This document shows positions 1 to 7,162 of a DNA stretch of 32,973 nucleotides, piece after piece. The number at the start of each line of letters is the position of its first letter. The first letter of the stretch is position 1. Location of the stretch: the IMG/VR virus record IMGVR_UViG_3300043466_002588, positions 1-32,973 of that record. The stretch is one strand, 5' to 3'. The notes beneath the pieces are model-generated. The model searched no databases. It had not been told where the DNA came from and worked only from the letters and a program-made list of their open reading frames with translations. The position numbers were made by a program, and so were the translations under genes. This DNA comes from a virus.

Positions 1-476
1 ATGTTTGCTTTCCAGTTCAGAGCCTCAAGCGTATTGAGTTCTGCAGCGGCACCGGTAGTCTCGATCTTGAACTCGTCCTGTATGAACTTGTACCATGTGT
101 AGTAGTACCTTGCGTAGATACCGATGGCGAACAGCGAAGACTCTACGAACTTCATCTTGCCTCGGTTGTCTTCTACGAACTTGGCAATATCTTTCTCTGA
201 CAGACGATCAATGCCCTCAGCCGCAGTTGCTATCATATTCTCGTTTGCAACAAGATAGTGATAGATAATCTTTGCCTCGAGTGGGTTTTCTACCACGATC
301 AAGTGCTTTGGCCTTGGCTTTTCTGCCATGTCGTACAGCTTGTTAACGATGCCAAAAGCCGACTCTCTGTCAAAGTTCTTGTGGTTCTTTCCGTCAAATA
401 CGCCGTCAAGTGCGTGGTTGATGTAGTCTGGGATCTTTGCTTTGATCTCGTCTGTAAACTGGTCGATTGTAATCAT
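1..476 (-). CDS. Hypothetical protein, N-terminal part (weak DUF6745-like resemblance), runs off window
   Basis: An open frame starts with ATG at 476 and stays open to base 1, giving about 158 codons of a longer protein. The N-terminus begins MITIDQFTDEIKAKIPDY, followed by a segment containing KHLIVVENPLEAKI. From memory, this order (an 'IP.Y' helix, then a variable helix, then a 'VV..PLEA' strand) recalls the start of DUF6745 proteins, whose function is unknown, but I could not run a search. Codon use is biased to C/G at third positions compared with the glycan genes. The start is preceded by AAAATAAAGG, a purine-rich leader. The 83-base gap to the next gene holds no convincing promoter or terminator. 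Confidence 0.75.
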   Translation of the reverse strand, partial: MITIDQFTDEIKAKIPDYINHALDGVFDGKNHKNFDRESAFGIVNKLYDMAEKPRPKHLIVVENPLEAKIIYHYLVANENMIATAAEGIDRLSEKDIAKFVEDNRGKMKFVESSLFAIGIYARYYYTWYKFIQDEFKIETTGAAAELNTLEALNWKAN

Positions 477-559
477 AAAACCTTTATTTTGTTTGGTATG
501 AAGTAAAAGTAATTAATTAAATTGAAATGATGTAATTAATCTTCTAAGTGGTAAATTAT

Positions 560-913
560 TTATTGCGGTTCAAATTCCTTTTTGAGTTTTAGGTACTCTG
601 CTCTGCGTCTCTCTTTCTCTTGAGCTTGACGCTTCTCTTCTTGAAATTTGCGTTCACGCTCCATTGCAAGTCTTGCCTCTTCTTCTTTTCTCTTGCGCTC
701 TTCTGCGACAGCATCTAAATCAGCAGTTAAATCTTCAGCGCCGATGTACTCATATTCACAATCCCATTCTCCACCCCTGTAACGTTCCCATGCTAAAGCG
801 ATTGCCCCACCTTCAAGTTCAATTCTATCTGGGGTTCCTTTGTTCCAACGAGCAATAGCATACTGTTCGGCTCGAGTATAAATTGTCTGTAATAATTCTG
901 ATGTGATTTCCAT
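560..913 (-). CDS. Hypothetical protein with C-terminal charged coiled coil
   Basis: This 117-residue protein has two parts. The first ~68 residues are mixed alpha/beta with several aromatics (WERYRGGEWDCEYEYIGAED). Residues ~69-115 are almost purely Glu, Lys, Arg, Ala and Gln with a few Met/Leu, which predicts one long charged helix or coiled coil. No enzymatic motif is visible and I do not recognise the family. It follows directly downstream of the tRNA-like gene on the same strand, 15 bases from its 3' end, and so may share a transcript with it. The ATG at 913 follows AAAATAAAAGGTT, an A-rich leader with a weak GG. The 193-base frame on the opposite strand inside it is a shadow. Confidence 0.7.
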   Translation of the reverse strand: MEITSELLQTIYTRAEQYAIARWNKGTPDRIELEGGAIALAWERYRGGEWDCEYEYIGAEDLTADLDAVAEERKRKEEEARLAMERERKFQEEKRQAQEKERRRAEYLKLKKEFEPQ

Positions 914-928
914 AACCTTTTATTTTTG

Positions 929-1048
929 CAGTCAAGACAGGACTTGAACCTGTAACCGATTTTCTAAGCTCTACGTGCAGGATTTTCACTGCCTCGTATC
1001 GGTGCCTACTCGAGCATAAACAGTGTATTCCAATTCCACCACTCGACT
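929..1048 (-). tRNA. Class II tRNA-like gene with oversized variable arm (Leu/Ser-like)
   Basis: Read on the minus strand, the ends form a 7-bp acceptor stem (AGTCGAG at 1048-1042 with CTTGACT at 936-930, one G-U). A D-arm with GTG/CAC stem and the loop GAATTGGAATA follows. Close to the 3' end is a perfect 5-bp T-arm (ACAGG, loop TTCAAGT, CCTGT; 953-937). The discriminator base is G and no CCA is encoded. The total is about 120 nt, much longer than the usual 85-95 for class II tRNAs. The extra length is a helix ACCGAT/ATCGGT (1003-998 with 960-955) enclosing a second hairpin (GCAG/CTGC with ACG/CGT below). The anticodon arm is poor: the best stem has two G-U pairs and an 8-nt loop containing T-CGA. 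It may be a real divergent tRNA, a decaying one, or a tRNA-mimic RNA. The D-arm looks Leu-like, while the G discriminator and possible CGA anticodon look Ser-like. Confidence 0.5.
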
Positions 1049-1065
1049 AAATAGCTCTTTATATA

Positions 1066-1095
1066 ATAATATTGTATAATGATATCAAGGGTCAA
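1066..1095 (-). promoter_or_regulatory. Possible sigma-70-like promoter before the tRNA-like gene
   Basis: On the minus strand, TTGACC (1095-1090) is followed after 18 bases by TATTAT (1071-1066), 18 bases before the 5' end of the tRNA-like gene. The region is AT-rich, so such matches arise easily by chance. The placement next to a stable-RNA gene is the main support. Confidence 0.3.
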
Positions 1096-1253
1096 CTTAA
1101 TACTCCCTTCACCACATCCTTGTACTTTGAATGATCTGATATCGACCAGTAACAATCTACAATACTTGCAAATACAAAGAGCAAAGAATGAGAGTTCCAC
1201 ATCTATCAATAGAGCCTATACAGCAATAGATAGTCACTCACAACCTTTAGTGA
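1096..1253. other. Gene-free stretch upstream of the tRNA-like gene
   Basis: No convincing gene lies here. Short open frames on both strands lack recognisable protein features, and one of them runs through the tRNA-like gene. On the minus strand TCACT/AGTGA and CTATC/GATAG can form short hairpins just after the upstream gene's stop, but neither is followed by a clear T-run. I see nothing else that I can name. Confidence 0.5.
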
Positions 1254-1631
1254 TTAGTCGATAACTTTCTCCATCAACTTAGAGTACGGGTTGTACGAGT
1301 TCTGGATCCAGATTTCGTAGTTACCAGCAGGCAGATGAAGTGGATCGTGGTCTGCTTTCTGAATAGTCTTTGTAGATACCCAGTCGCTCTCTTTGAAGTA
1401 GCTCTCGTGTATGTGCTGAAGTGTTGCGCCATCGCTACCAACTGCTGCGAAGAATGTGCCGTCTTCTGCCATGAATAGTGCCACATCTCCTGTAAGGCAG
1501 TGCTGATGTCCTGAGTGCTCACCGTACGCAACTGGCTGATTCTTAACCTGTTTTGCTGTAGATGGAATTGCTGTGATCTGGCGGAACTGAACGTCGCCCT
1601 GATGTCCTTTAATAAATTTGCTTGCGCTCAT
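1254..1631 (-). CDS. Conserved-type phage hypothetical protein with GHQH motif
   Basis: This 125-residue protein has a compact beta-rich look: GDVQFRQI near residue 13, GEHSGHQHCLTGDV in the middle, FFAAVG, and ATLQHIHE. A C-terminal strand follows (AGNYEIWIQN). The clustered histidines (GHQH and HIH) could bind metal, as in cupin-like folds; this is inference. I recall similar small proteins of unknown function in large phages and Bacteroidota, but I cannot name a family. The start is ATG at 1631 with a leader rich in A and T and no Shine-Dalgarno. A terminator for the preceding gene lies ~85 bases upstream, so this gene may have its own promoter in the 1632-1714 stretch. Confidence 0.75.
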   Translation of the reverse strand: MSASKFIKGHQGDVQFRQITAIPSTAKQVKNQPVAYGEHSGHQHCLTGDVALFMAEDGTFFAAVGSDGATLQHIHESYFKESDWVSTKTIQKADHDPLHLPAGNYEIWIQNSYNPYSKLMEKVID

Positions 1632-1714
1632 TGTATATTGATTTTGTTTAGTAAATTTAAGAAACTTTTTTGACTTTTATTAGTTAATCTTCCAAGTTAT
1701 AAATATCTCTATTG

Positions 1715-1759
1715 CTAAAAAGAAAAAGATCCACCGGATTTTTAGGCCCAGTGGATCTT
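1715..1759 (-). terminator. Intrinsic terminator after the small HTH gene
   Basis: On the minus strand AAGATCCACTGG (1759-1748) pairs with CCGGTGGATCTT (1737-1726) with one U-G pair, closing a 10-nt loop. It is followed by TTTCTTTTTAG. The stem starts 10 bases after the stop of the HTH gene at 1770. Confidence 0.85.
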
Positions 1760-1769
1760 GGTAGGATCA

Positions 1770-2009
1770 TTAGGCGATCAATGATGCGTTCTCCTTACGA
1801 CCACGAAGCATGTCGAATGCGCGGTTCATAATACGATCATTGAAACGGCGGCCTGACAGTACGTCACTTACGTGAGTTGTCGAGTAACCTGTCCTCTCTG
1901 CAATGCGACTGATATCGCCTTCACGTAGACGGCGGTTTGTCATTGCGGCTTTCTGAATGTAGGTGCGAGTCCTGTAGTTCGCTGGCCTGTTTGCTGTAAC
2001 TGTGCTCAT
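1770..2009 (-). CDS. Small helix-turn-helix DNA-binding protein
   Basis: This is a 79-residue basic protein. Residues ~31-55 (DISRIAERTGYSTTHVSDVL) fit a helix-turn-helix of the Cro/XRE type: helix, the turn around RTGYS, then the recognition helix THVSDVLSGRR. The N-terminal 30 residues are Arg/Thr-rich and the C-terminus is short. It is probably a phage transcription regulator; its target is unknown. It is a single-gene unit: a strong terminator follows it, and 140 bases without a gene precede it (2010-2149), where its promoter must lie. That gap holds AT-rich sequence including TATATTGTATC on the minus strand, but no promoter I would call with confidence. The start is ATG at 2009. Confidence 0.8.
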   Translation of the reverse strand: MSTVTANRPANYRTRTYIQKAAMTNRRLREGDISRIAERTGYSTTHVSDVLSGRRFNDRIMNRAFDMLRGRKENASLIA

Positions 2010-2149
2010 TTTCTGAGTTTTATTTGGTTAACAATAGATACAATATAAAAGTAAGAGATTTGACGTAGATAGGAAAGCTTTTGTTTTAAGTGATCATATA
2101 TTTTTTATTATGATTCTCTCCGCTTCAGTCACCTCTATATTATAAATGT

Positions 2150-2182
2150 ATAAAAAAAGATAGACCTGGTTAAGTCTATCTT
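2150..2182 (-). terminator. Intrinsic terminator overlapping the end of the 68-residue gene
   Basis: On the minus strand AAGATAGAC (2182-2174) pairs perfectly with GTCTATCTT (2165-2157) across an 8-nt loop and runs into TTTTT. The TAG stop codon of the gene ending at 2176 lies inside the 5' arm of the stem. Confidence 0.85.
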
Positions 2183-2382
2183 CTGAGTAGTGTATTTAAT
2201 TTCCATTGGATCGGTATCATCACTTTAAACTTTATCCTGTCCTCTAACCTGTCATGTAGTTTAGATTCGAGTTGTAGTTTTATCGCCGTCCTCTTTCCTA
2301 AATTGGATTCCAAAGATTTGTGCATGTGGCTCCATAACTTTGGCGTTAGCTTATTGGTTATGAATTGGTTTATCTCTTTCAT
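2176..2382 (-). CDS. Small basic hypothetical protein
   Basis: This 68-residue basic protein (MKEINQFITNKLTPKLWSHM...) is rich in Lys, Arg, Leu and Ile, with no recognised motif. Its ATG overlaps the TGA of the upstream HTH-repeat gene by four bases (ATGA), the classic arrangement for translational coupling. Its stop lies within the terminator stem. Both points support it as a real last gene of the operon. Function is unknown. Confidence 0.65.
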   Translation of the reverse strand: MKEINQFITNKLTPKLWSHMHKSLESNLGKRTAIKLQLESKLHDRLEDRIKFKVMIPIQWKLNTLLRR

Positions 2383-3659
2383 CGGTAGTCTATAAGATCA
2401 TCAATTTCTGGGTTCTTGTCATCCTTTTGTGGTTTGACTTCTTCTGCTAAGTCTTTTACTCCAAGATTTCTAAGATGTTCTAAGTAGAAGTCATCTATCT
2501 TATAGAACGATTCTAGCTCTTCTGGGGCATCTGGAGATTCTGGTGCGATAGATTGTATGATCTCACGTTTAGACCTCGTGAATGAGTCCAGAGATAGCAA
2601 GAATGAGCAGTTATAGCACAGCCATCTTAGGTTGTCTTCTGTCCAATCGGTTCTGTCATTATTCTTGAAGTTTATCATCAGAGGCATCTTCATATCGATA
2701 GGCCTCTTTTGTGAGAATCCACACTCGGCACAACAATACCCAAGTCTGCCATCCTTCATTAGTCTTGCTGAGAGTTCATCTATTCTTTTTGGCGTGCAGT
2801 ACTGACCTTTTATAAGTTGATATCCAAGCTCTAATGCTCTTGGATTAGTCTTACCCTTTCTAGACTTCATGACTTTAGGTATGCCTTTGCCACCTGATGC
2901 CATATGAAGATTGAATAGACTTCTGCCTGTAGTCTGATCGATGTATGACTCAGCGTATCTCTTCCAAGTCTTATACGATACTCTCAACCATGAAGCCGCC
3001 TCTTTATTGCTACGAGTATTCTTCATAGCAGTACGTATCAGCTCTTCACTTAGTTGTAGTCCTTTGTACTTGTGCTCATCTGCGATCTGATGTCCTGGTT
3101 TAAACCTTGCTTGGATAAACGCCTCTTTTCTTTTTGCGTTCTTCTCAAACCAACCTGATTCTTTCTTTGCAAGGAATCTCTCCCAGTTTATCTTTCTCCA
3201 CTTCTCATGCAGTAATTCATATAGACTCATTCCAGTCTCCTCATCGAAATACTGAGACGCGTACTTCTTCCAAGACTGACGTGTTATTTGCATTATCTCT
3301 GAAGCTTCTCTATTGGACTGGGCAATTGCTACCGTGTCTCTGATCTGCTTCTCGGTTATATCAAGTTTATTATTAGGCGCGTTCTTTACTTTAGTACCTC
3401 TAGGCTCACTACCAACCTTCTCAGCCTTTTCTATGAGTCTTGCTTTTCTTTGCAGTTCTAATAGAGTGAGTCCTGTGTCTGCATCAAGATAGTGATTAGC
3501 CCAGTGTCTAAATCTGTGCTCTGTTACTTTAAGAAACCTTGCGGCTCTGTTTACGTGATTGGAATGTTGTATCGCTCGTCTTATATCTGACTCGGCGATT
3601 ACCATCTGCGCAGCCCAAGATTTATGCCACTTCCGTGGATCATCAAATAAGCCTGACAT
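2379..3659 (-). CDS. Protein with three HTH-like repeats and a degenerate HNH/treble-clef zinc knuckle
   Basis: In this 426-residue protein, three related segments of ~48 residues sit near 24-72, 104-152 and 206-252. Each has a helix, an N-(R/K)-A/E-A turn, W/F-(K/R)-(H/K/R)-(W/Y)-A, then a TG-(L/M/R)-(T/S)-L signature. They look like homeodomain-style helix-turn-helix units. The linkers are very basic. Residues ~307-355 form a zinc knuckle with C310/C313 and C348/C351, and DNLRWLCYNC matches the C-terminal half of HNH endonucleases. Where HNH enzymes have the catalytic His pair there is PLMINF, and the final His after CxxC is Ser, so nuclease activity is doubtful. It is probably a site-specific DNA-binding protein derived from a homing endonuclease. 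It overlaps the next gene by four bases. Confidence 0.75.
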   Translation of the reverse strand: MSGLFDDPRKWHKSWAAQMVIAESDIRRAIQHSNHVNRAARFLKVTEHRFRHWANHYLDADTGLTLLELQRKARLIEKAEKVGSEPRGTKVKNAPNNKLDITEKQIRDTVAIAQSNREASEIMQITRQSWKKYASQYFDEETGMSLYELLHEKWRKINWERFLAKKESGWFEKNAKRKEAFIQARFKPGHQIADEHKYKGLQLSEELIRTAMKNTRSNKEAASWLRVSYKTWKRYAESYIDQTTGRSLFNLHMASGGKGIPKVMKSRKGKTNPRALELGYQLIKGQYCTPKRIDELSARLMKDGRLGYCCAECGFSQKRPIDMKMPLMINFKNNDRTDWTEDNLRWLCYNCSFLLSLDSFTRSKREIIQSIAPESPDAPEELESFYKIDDFYLEHLRNLGVKDLAEEVKPQKDDKNPEIDDLIDYR

Positions 3660-4066
3660 TATTTTATTTTTGGATTGACTTTAATCATTAGATCCCAAAG
3701 ATCATATGGATTTTGCATATTGATCTCATTGCCTTGGGTGTCTATTAGTGCGAGAGGTTGACCATTTTCATCCATGCGTTCCCATAGATAGAAACTGATA
3801 AGCTCATAACATGGTAAGCCGTAACTTGTTAATAGTAGATAGTCAATGACCTCATAGAACTTCTCATCGTATTTGGCCATATCTATTTCTATATCAGAGA
3901 ACATGATATTGGATCTTACGATCGCCGCCTCTAACATAGTAATGATTCTTACAAAGGACTCTCTCTTTTTTTCTGGAGCTCGCTGTGAAGTTGATTTCTT
4001 CTTTACGAATGACTGTACATTAAGCACTGAGTTGACCGCGCTCTGTATGTTCTTATAATCTTCCAT
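3659..4066 (-). CDS. Hypothetical protein
   Basis: I place the start at ATG 4066 (MEDYKNIQSAVNSVL), giving 135 residues. A longer frame back to 4129 would overlap the upstream gene by 58 bases, whereas 4066 lies five bases after that gene's stop and follows AATAGGTCAC. The protein is largely helical: a basic stretch (KKKSTSQRAPEKKRE) near residue 25-40, then acidic and aromatic helices (DMAKYDEKFYEVIDYLL), and an aromatic C-terminus (NPYDLWDLMIKVNPKIK). I do not recognise a family. It abuts the HTH-repeat gene at 3659 and is probably co-transcribed with it. Confidence 0.75.
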   Translation of the reverse strand: MEDYKNIQSAVNSVLNVQSFVKKKSTSQRAPEKKRESFVRIITMLEAAIVRSNIMFSDIEIDMAKYDEKFYEVIDYLLLTSYGLPCYELISFYLWERMDENGQPLALIDTQGNEINMQNPYDLWDLMIKVNPKIK

Positions 4067-4071
4067 GTGAC

Positions 4072-4401
4072 CTATTTTTTTGCCAACCTCTTTTTTATAT
4101 CTTGTGCTAGTGTTGTGATCTTTCCACAAGTCTCATAGTCCTCTTTCTCAGCGTACATCGTAATACATGAGTCTAATGCATTGACCCAGTCATTTCTGTG
4201 TATCTCTATAAAACATCCTGAGTCATTGATCTCAAATAGAGTTGCAAATACGCTATTGGCTTTATGAGCCTCTTCTATTATCTTTGGAGTCTTCTCTTTG
4301 AGTAACTGTAAAAATGACTCAGACTTTGCTACGTCTTCTGCCTTAAGATCATGGACTCCGTCAAATATTGCTCTGATAGGAACTTCTTTCTTTGCTGCCA
4401 T
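4072..4401 (-). CDS. Hypothetical protein
   Basis: This is a 109-residue, mostly helical protein with a Lys-rich start (MAAKKEVPIRAIFDG) and end (IKKRLAKK). A central strand-like segment (SGCFIEIHRNDWVNALDSC) carries one of two scattered Cys. No catalytic pattern is visible. It sits in a tight series of four small genes between the ClpP-like protease and the HTH-repeat protein, 14 bases after the previous stop. Function is unknown. Confidence 0.75.
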   Translation of the reverse strand: MAAKKEVPIRAIFDGVHDLKAEDVAKSESFLQLLKEKTPKIIEEAHKANSVFATLFEINDSGCFIEIHRNDWVNALDSCITMYAEKEDYETCGKITTLAQDIKKRLAKK

Positions 4402-4415
4402 AACTATTTGCCTAT

Positions 4416-4736
4416 TTAGTTTACTCCTTTAAGGATATCAGTAAGCATCTTTGATACAGAAGTGAGTGGTACTAAGAAGCCTATCACGTTTTCATACGGG
4501 TTTCTGTCATCGTAATCTACCATGATTCCTGCGTCTCCGAATCTCTTCTGTAGCACCGCTGATATTTTCTGGGTTAGATCTTGTTTTACATTAGGATCTA
4601 TTCCTTCTTGCGGATCTAGAATGAATTGCATCTTAACTCCTCTCTTAGTCTCATTAGTATTAAGATCAAACTGTAGACCTAGTTTCTGTCCTGCTATTGA
4701 TACAGACGCTTTAGGTTTTGGTATAGTATTAGCCAT
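4416..4736 (-). CDS. Hypothetical protein, predicted alpha/beta
   Basis: This is a 106-residue protein. It opens with a beta hairpin (KASVSIAGQKLGLQFDL), continues with a strand (GVKMQFILDP), an amphipathic helix (VKQDLTQKISAVLQKRF), another strand (AGIMVDYDD), and ends with a helix ending KGVN. The alternation suggests a small ferredoxin-like or clasp-type fold, perhaps a virion or DNA-associated accessory protein; this is a guess. It starts at ATG 4736, 28 bases downstream of the clpP stop. The sequence just before it contains TATTTATAA, a motif shared with other gene starts in this window. Confidence 0.75.
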   Translation of the reverse strand: MANTIPKPKASVSIAGQKLGLQFDLNTNETKRGVKMQFILDPQEGIDPNVKQDLTQKISAVLQKRFGDAGIMVDYDDRNPYENVIGFLVPLTSVSKMLTDILKGVN

Positions 4737-4764
4737 TGCTGTTTATAAATAAATATACAAAAGA

Positions 4765-5349
4765 TTACTCCACTTCTTCTCCGATGATATGATCTACTAC
4801 TCCAAGTTCTACGGCCTGTTTAGCGTCAAAGTACCAATCTTTTCCACTGTCTTTGATCTCGTCTATCTTCTGTTGAGTGATATGAGTATACTCGATCAGT
4901 AAGTCATCGTACTTCTTCTCCATCAGATCATACTCGACCAATTCATTCTTATGTACCTTTCCAGTGCCCTCTACACCATAGCTTCCCTCATGATACATAA
5001 ATCTGGTATTTGGGCCTGTTACTCGGTAATGACATACTGCCGCTATTAATAAGGCCATACTCATTGCTCTCCCAAGTATAGTTGCTTTTACTGGAGTCAC
5101 TGAAAAGAGGATGGCATCTATTATTCCAAAGCCATCGTAAACTTCACCACCTGGAGAATTGATGATCAGATGTATAGGTTCTCTCTTTTCTACTTCTATA
5201 CTCGAGTCCATAAGATTTATCTCGTATATTGCCTCGATAGCATCATTGGCACTCTTATCATCAATATAACCTAGAGATATTACTCTGCTTATATGCTCTT
5301 GGTTTTTATCGTTATTTTTCTGTTTTGATTTGGTTCTACTGTGTCGCAT
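4765..5349 (-). CDS. clpP: ClpP-like serine protease (peptidase S14)
   Basis: This 194-residue protein matches the ClpP/S14 fold. INSPGG (63-68) is the oxyanion-hole strand, S97 in RAMSMALL is the nucleophile, H120 in RFMYHEG the catalytic base, and D171 in GKDWYFDA the third member of the triad. The C-terminal AVELGVVDHI is the usual end of the family. The first 20 residues are a hydrophilic Lys/Asn-rich extension rather than a secretion signal. Host ClpP degrades proteins with an ATPase partner. Phage S14 enzymes often act instead as the protease that matures the prohead, but no capsid, portal or scaffold gene is visible here, so the role stays open. The glycan cluster begins 30 bases upstream. 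Confidence 0.88.
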   Translation of the reverse strand: MRHSRTKSKQKNNDKNQEHISRVISLGYIDDKSANDAIEAIYEINLMDSSIEVEKREPIHLIINSPGGEVYDGFGIIDAILFSVTPVKATILGRAMSMALLIAAVCHYRVTGPNTRFMYHEGSYGVEGTGKVHKNELVEYDLMEKKYDDLLIEYTHITQQKIDEIKDSGKDWYFDAKQAVELGVVDHIIGEEVE

Positions 5350-5378
5350 ATAAGAATGTAAGTAATTGAGATGATATA

Positions 5379-6545
5379 TTATACTAATTTTATTAAGTCA
5401 TTTTGTTTTTCTTCCATTTGGTTTATGGTTATCTTTAGATCTTCTAACTCGAAAGTTCCTATATCCCCAGATTCTTTTATTATAAGTGGAAGTTGTTGTA
5501 GTAACTCAAAAGATCTTTGATTGAATTTATTCGCATCAATCTCAATAACTATATCGTTCTCTGACTGTGGATCATTTAGTCCAATTGTCATAACTCTTTT
5601 TGAAAGATCGAATTTAGTATTAGGTTGTTCTTTCTGTATATAATCAAATTTATTCTCCACATAAATTCTATCACACCATGGTTCAAGAGTTTCTAGTGCA
5701 TGAATATTTCCATTAGTTAAGACTATAGCTATATTATATTTAGGAGAAATAATAGGATGTTGATATGAATCATTTTTAATCCAACTACCCCATTTACGTA
5801 AATAATTCCTTGCTGCCGTATGCTTCATAGAATGAAATTGTTGATCTTTAGTAATTTGCTCGATTCCATCTTGAAACTGACCTCCGCGACATGTTAGATG
5901 ATATACAAATGAATCACGTGACTGAATACATTTCATGCCATTTAAAATCATTCTATTAAATATATCGGAGTCCTCATGATACGAATGTAATAATATATCG
6001 TCATGCATTCCGATATCAACTAATTCATTAATATAACATGCCCACGGGGCAAATATACCATTAGTAATTTGATCTTTACATTCTAAATGTTGCTGTAATA
6101 ATTCAACTTCTCTATTAAATTCTAACTCTAGAAAATCTTCAGGATACATTCCAAAATCTCTGATTAATTTTTCTTTACCTGCAGGATGCAATGGTGGCTC
6201 AATTCTAGTAGCAGATACTATTGTTTTAGGTTTAAGATGCTTAAGCAAATTTACATCAAAATTCTTACCCATAAACATATCAGCATGAAACATACATACA
6301 ACTTTTGTATTTGCAATTTCAATACATCTATTATATGCAAACGCAATTCCGCGTGGCGTATTTAATTCATTTTTAATATATTTGATATGATTATCTTTCA
6401 GCCAATTTTCAGTGCCATCTTGATCAAGATCTATATATACAATAATATCATGTTCAATAGTACTATTCTGTTTAATCGATCGTATACTATTTTTAAGATA
6501 TCGTAAATTGTTTTTACTAGGTATACAAAAAGTTATTTTATTCAT
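5379..6545 (-). CDS. Glycosyltransferase family 2-like protein, last gene of glycan cluster
   Basis: In this 388-residue protein, residues 1-100 are a GT-A Rossmann-like nucleotide-sugar binding domain: FCIPSKNN, then YIDLDQDGTENW and MFHADMF, where D89 is the likely metal-binding DXD-type aspartate. An acceptor-side ED pair follows at 191-192 (YHEDSDIF), then VYHLTCRGG. The last ~110 residues (after ~270) are a separate tail of unknown role. The closest relative in this window is the GT2 encoded at 13731-14597, which shares the N-terminal CI..(K/Y)NN..YLK pattern and a C-terminal YLRKWG-like segment. The start overlaps the upstream FkbM gene by eight bases. It is predicted to add one sugar to a glycan; donor and acceptor are unknown. 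Confidence 0.82.
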   Translation of the reverse strand: MNKITFCIPSKNNLRYLKNSIRSIKQNSTIEHDIIVYIDLDQDGTENWLKDNHIKYIKNELNTPRGIAFAYNRCIEIANTKVVCMFHADMFMGKNFDVNLLKHLKPKTIVSATRIEPPLHPAGKEKLIRDFGMYPEDFLELEFNREVELLQQHLECKDQITNGIFAPWACYINELVDIGMHDDILLHSYHEDSDIFNRMILNGMKCIQSRDSFVYHLTCRGGQFQDGIEQITKDQQFHSMKHTAARNYLRKWGSWIKNDSYQHPIISPKYNIAIVLTNGNIHALETLEPWCDRIYVENKFDYIQKEQPNTKFDLSKRVMTIGLNDPQSENDIVIEIDANKFNQRSFELLQQLPLIIKESGDIGTFELEDLKITINQMEEKQNDLIKLV

Positions 6546-7152
6546 ATAATGAGCTTGGTCGTTTAACTAATTTTGCATTTTCTGTATAATATGCTTCCCA
6601 TATTTGCAATGGCTTTGATATATTTTCTAATGTACGTTGCAATTTATCTGCTTTAAGCGCAAATTGTATTCGCTCATCTTCTTCTAAATTATTAATAATG
6701 TGTCCTACATGCCATTCTCCCCAAAGCTCATTAATCAAATTAATAGTCTTATCATCAATAAGTTTTTGTAAGACGTCATATTCGGCTCCTTCAATATCTA
6801 ATTTTAATATAATATAATCGTTAGAGTCAAATGTATTAGTAATCCATGATGATAAGTCAAAACATGGTACTGTAACTTTTGATGCTTTATGATTATCATT
6901 CAATGTTGTTAATATTGAGGATCCATCTGTAAATACTTGACAAATATTAATATCAATAGTGCCGTCTGTTATATAAACGGCCGCATTACAGACCTGAACT
7001 GAAGGATCATTGACATATATATTCGCTAATTCATTTGCTAGTTTAGGTACGGCTTCGAATGATATAACTTGAGTATCATATCCAAATTGTTGTTTTGCTC
7101 GTAATATACTCTCACCACAATGAGCACCGCAGTCAATAAAAATTTTTCTCAT
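6538..7152 (-). CDS. FkbM family SAM-dependent methyltransferase
   Basis: This 204-residue protein opens with the SAM-binding loop FIDCGAHCGES (5-14), followed by SFEAVP (31-36) and the family signature KLDIEGAEYDVL (117-128). FkbM-type enzymes O-methylate hydroxyl groups, often on sugars of surface glycans or on polyketides. Here it sits between two glycosyltransferases, so methylation of a glycan, perhaps to cap the chain, is the best guess. The gene is AT-rich like its neighbours and overlaps the next one by eight bases. A second, divergent FkbM gene lies at 10156-10911. Confidence 0.87.
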   Translation of the reverse strand: MRKIFIDCGAHCGESILRAKQQFGYDTQVISFEAVPKLANELANIYVNDPSVQVCNAAVYITDGTIDINICQVFTDGSSILTTLNDNHKASKVTVPCFDLSSWITNTFDSNDYIILKLDIEGAEYDVLQKLIDDKTINLINELWGEWHVGHIINNLEEDERIQFALKADKLQRTLENISKPLQIWEAYYTENAKLVKRPSSLYE

Positions 7153-7162
7153 TTTAATATTT

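Noticed and set aside
258-506. Plus-strand open frame of 82 codons at the left end
   Set aside because: It lies opposite the well-supported minus-strand gene starting at 476 and its product has no domain-like features.
929-1048. Group I intron in a tRNA gene as an explanation for the extra length
   Set aside because: The insert is only about 30 nt and lies in the variable arm as a paired helix, far too short for a group I intron.
1006-1209. Minus-strand open frame overlapping the tRNA-like gene
   Set aside because: It runs through the 5' half of the tRNA-like gene and its likely promoter; the product has no recognisable pattern.
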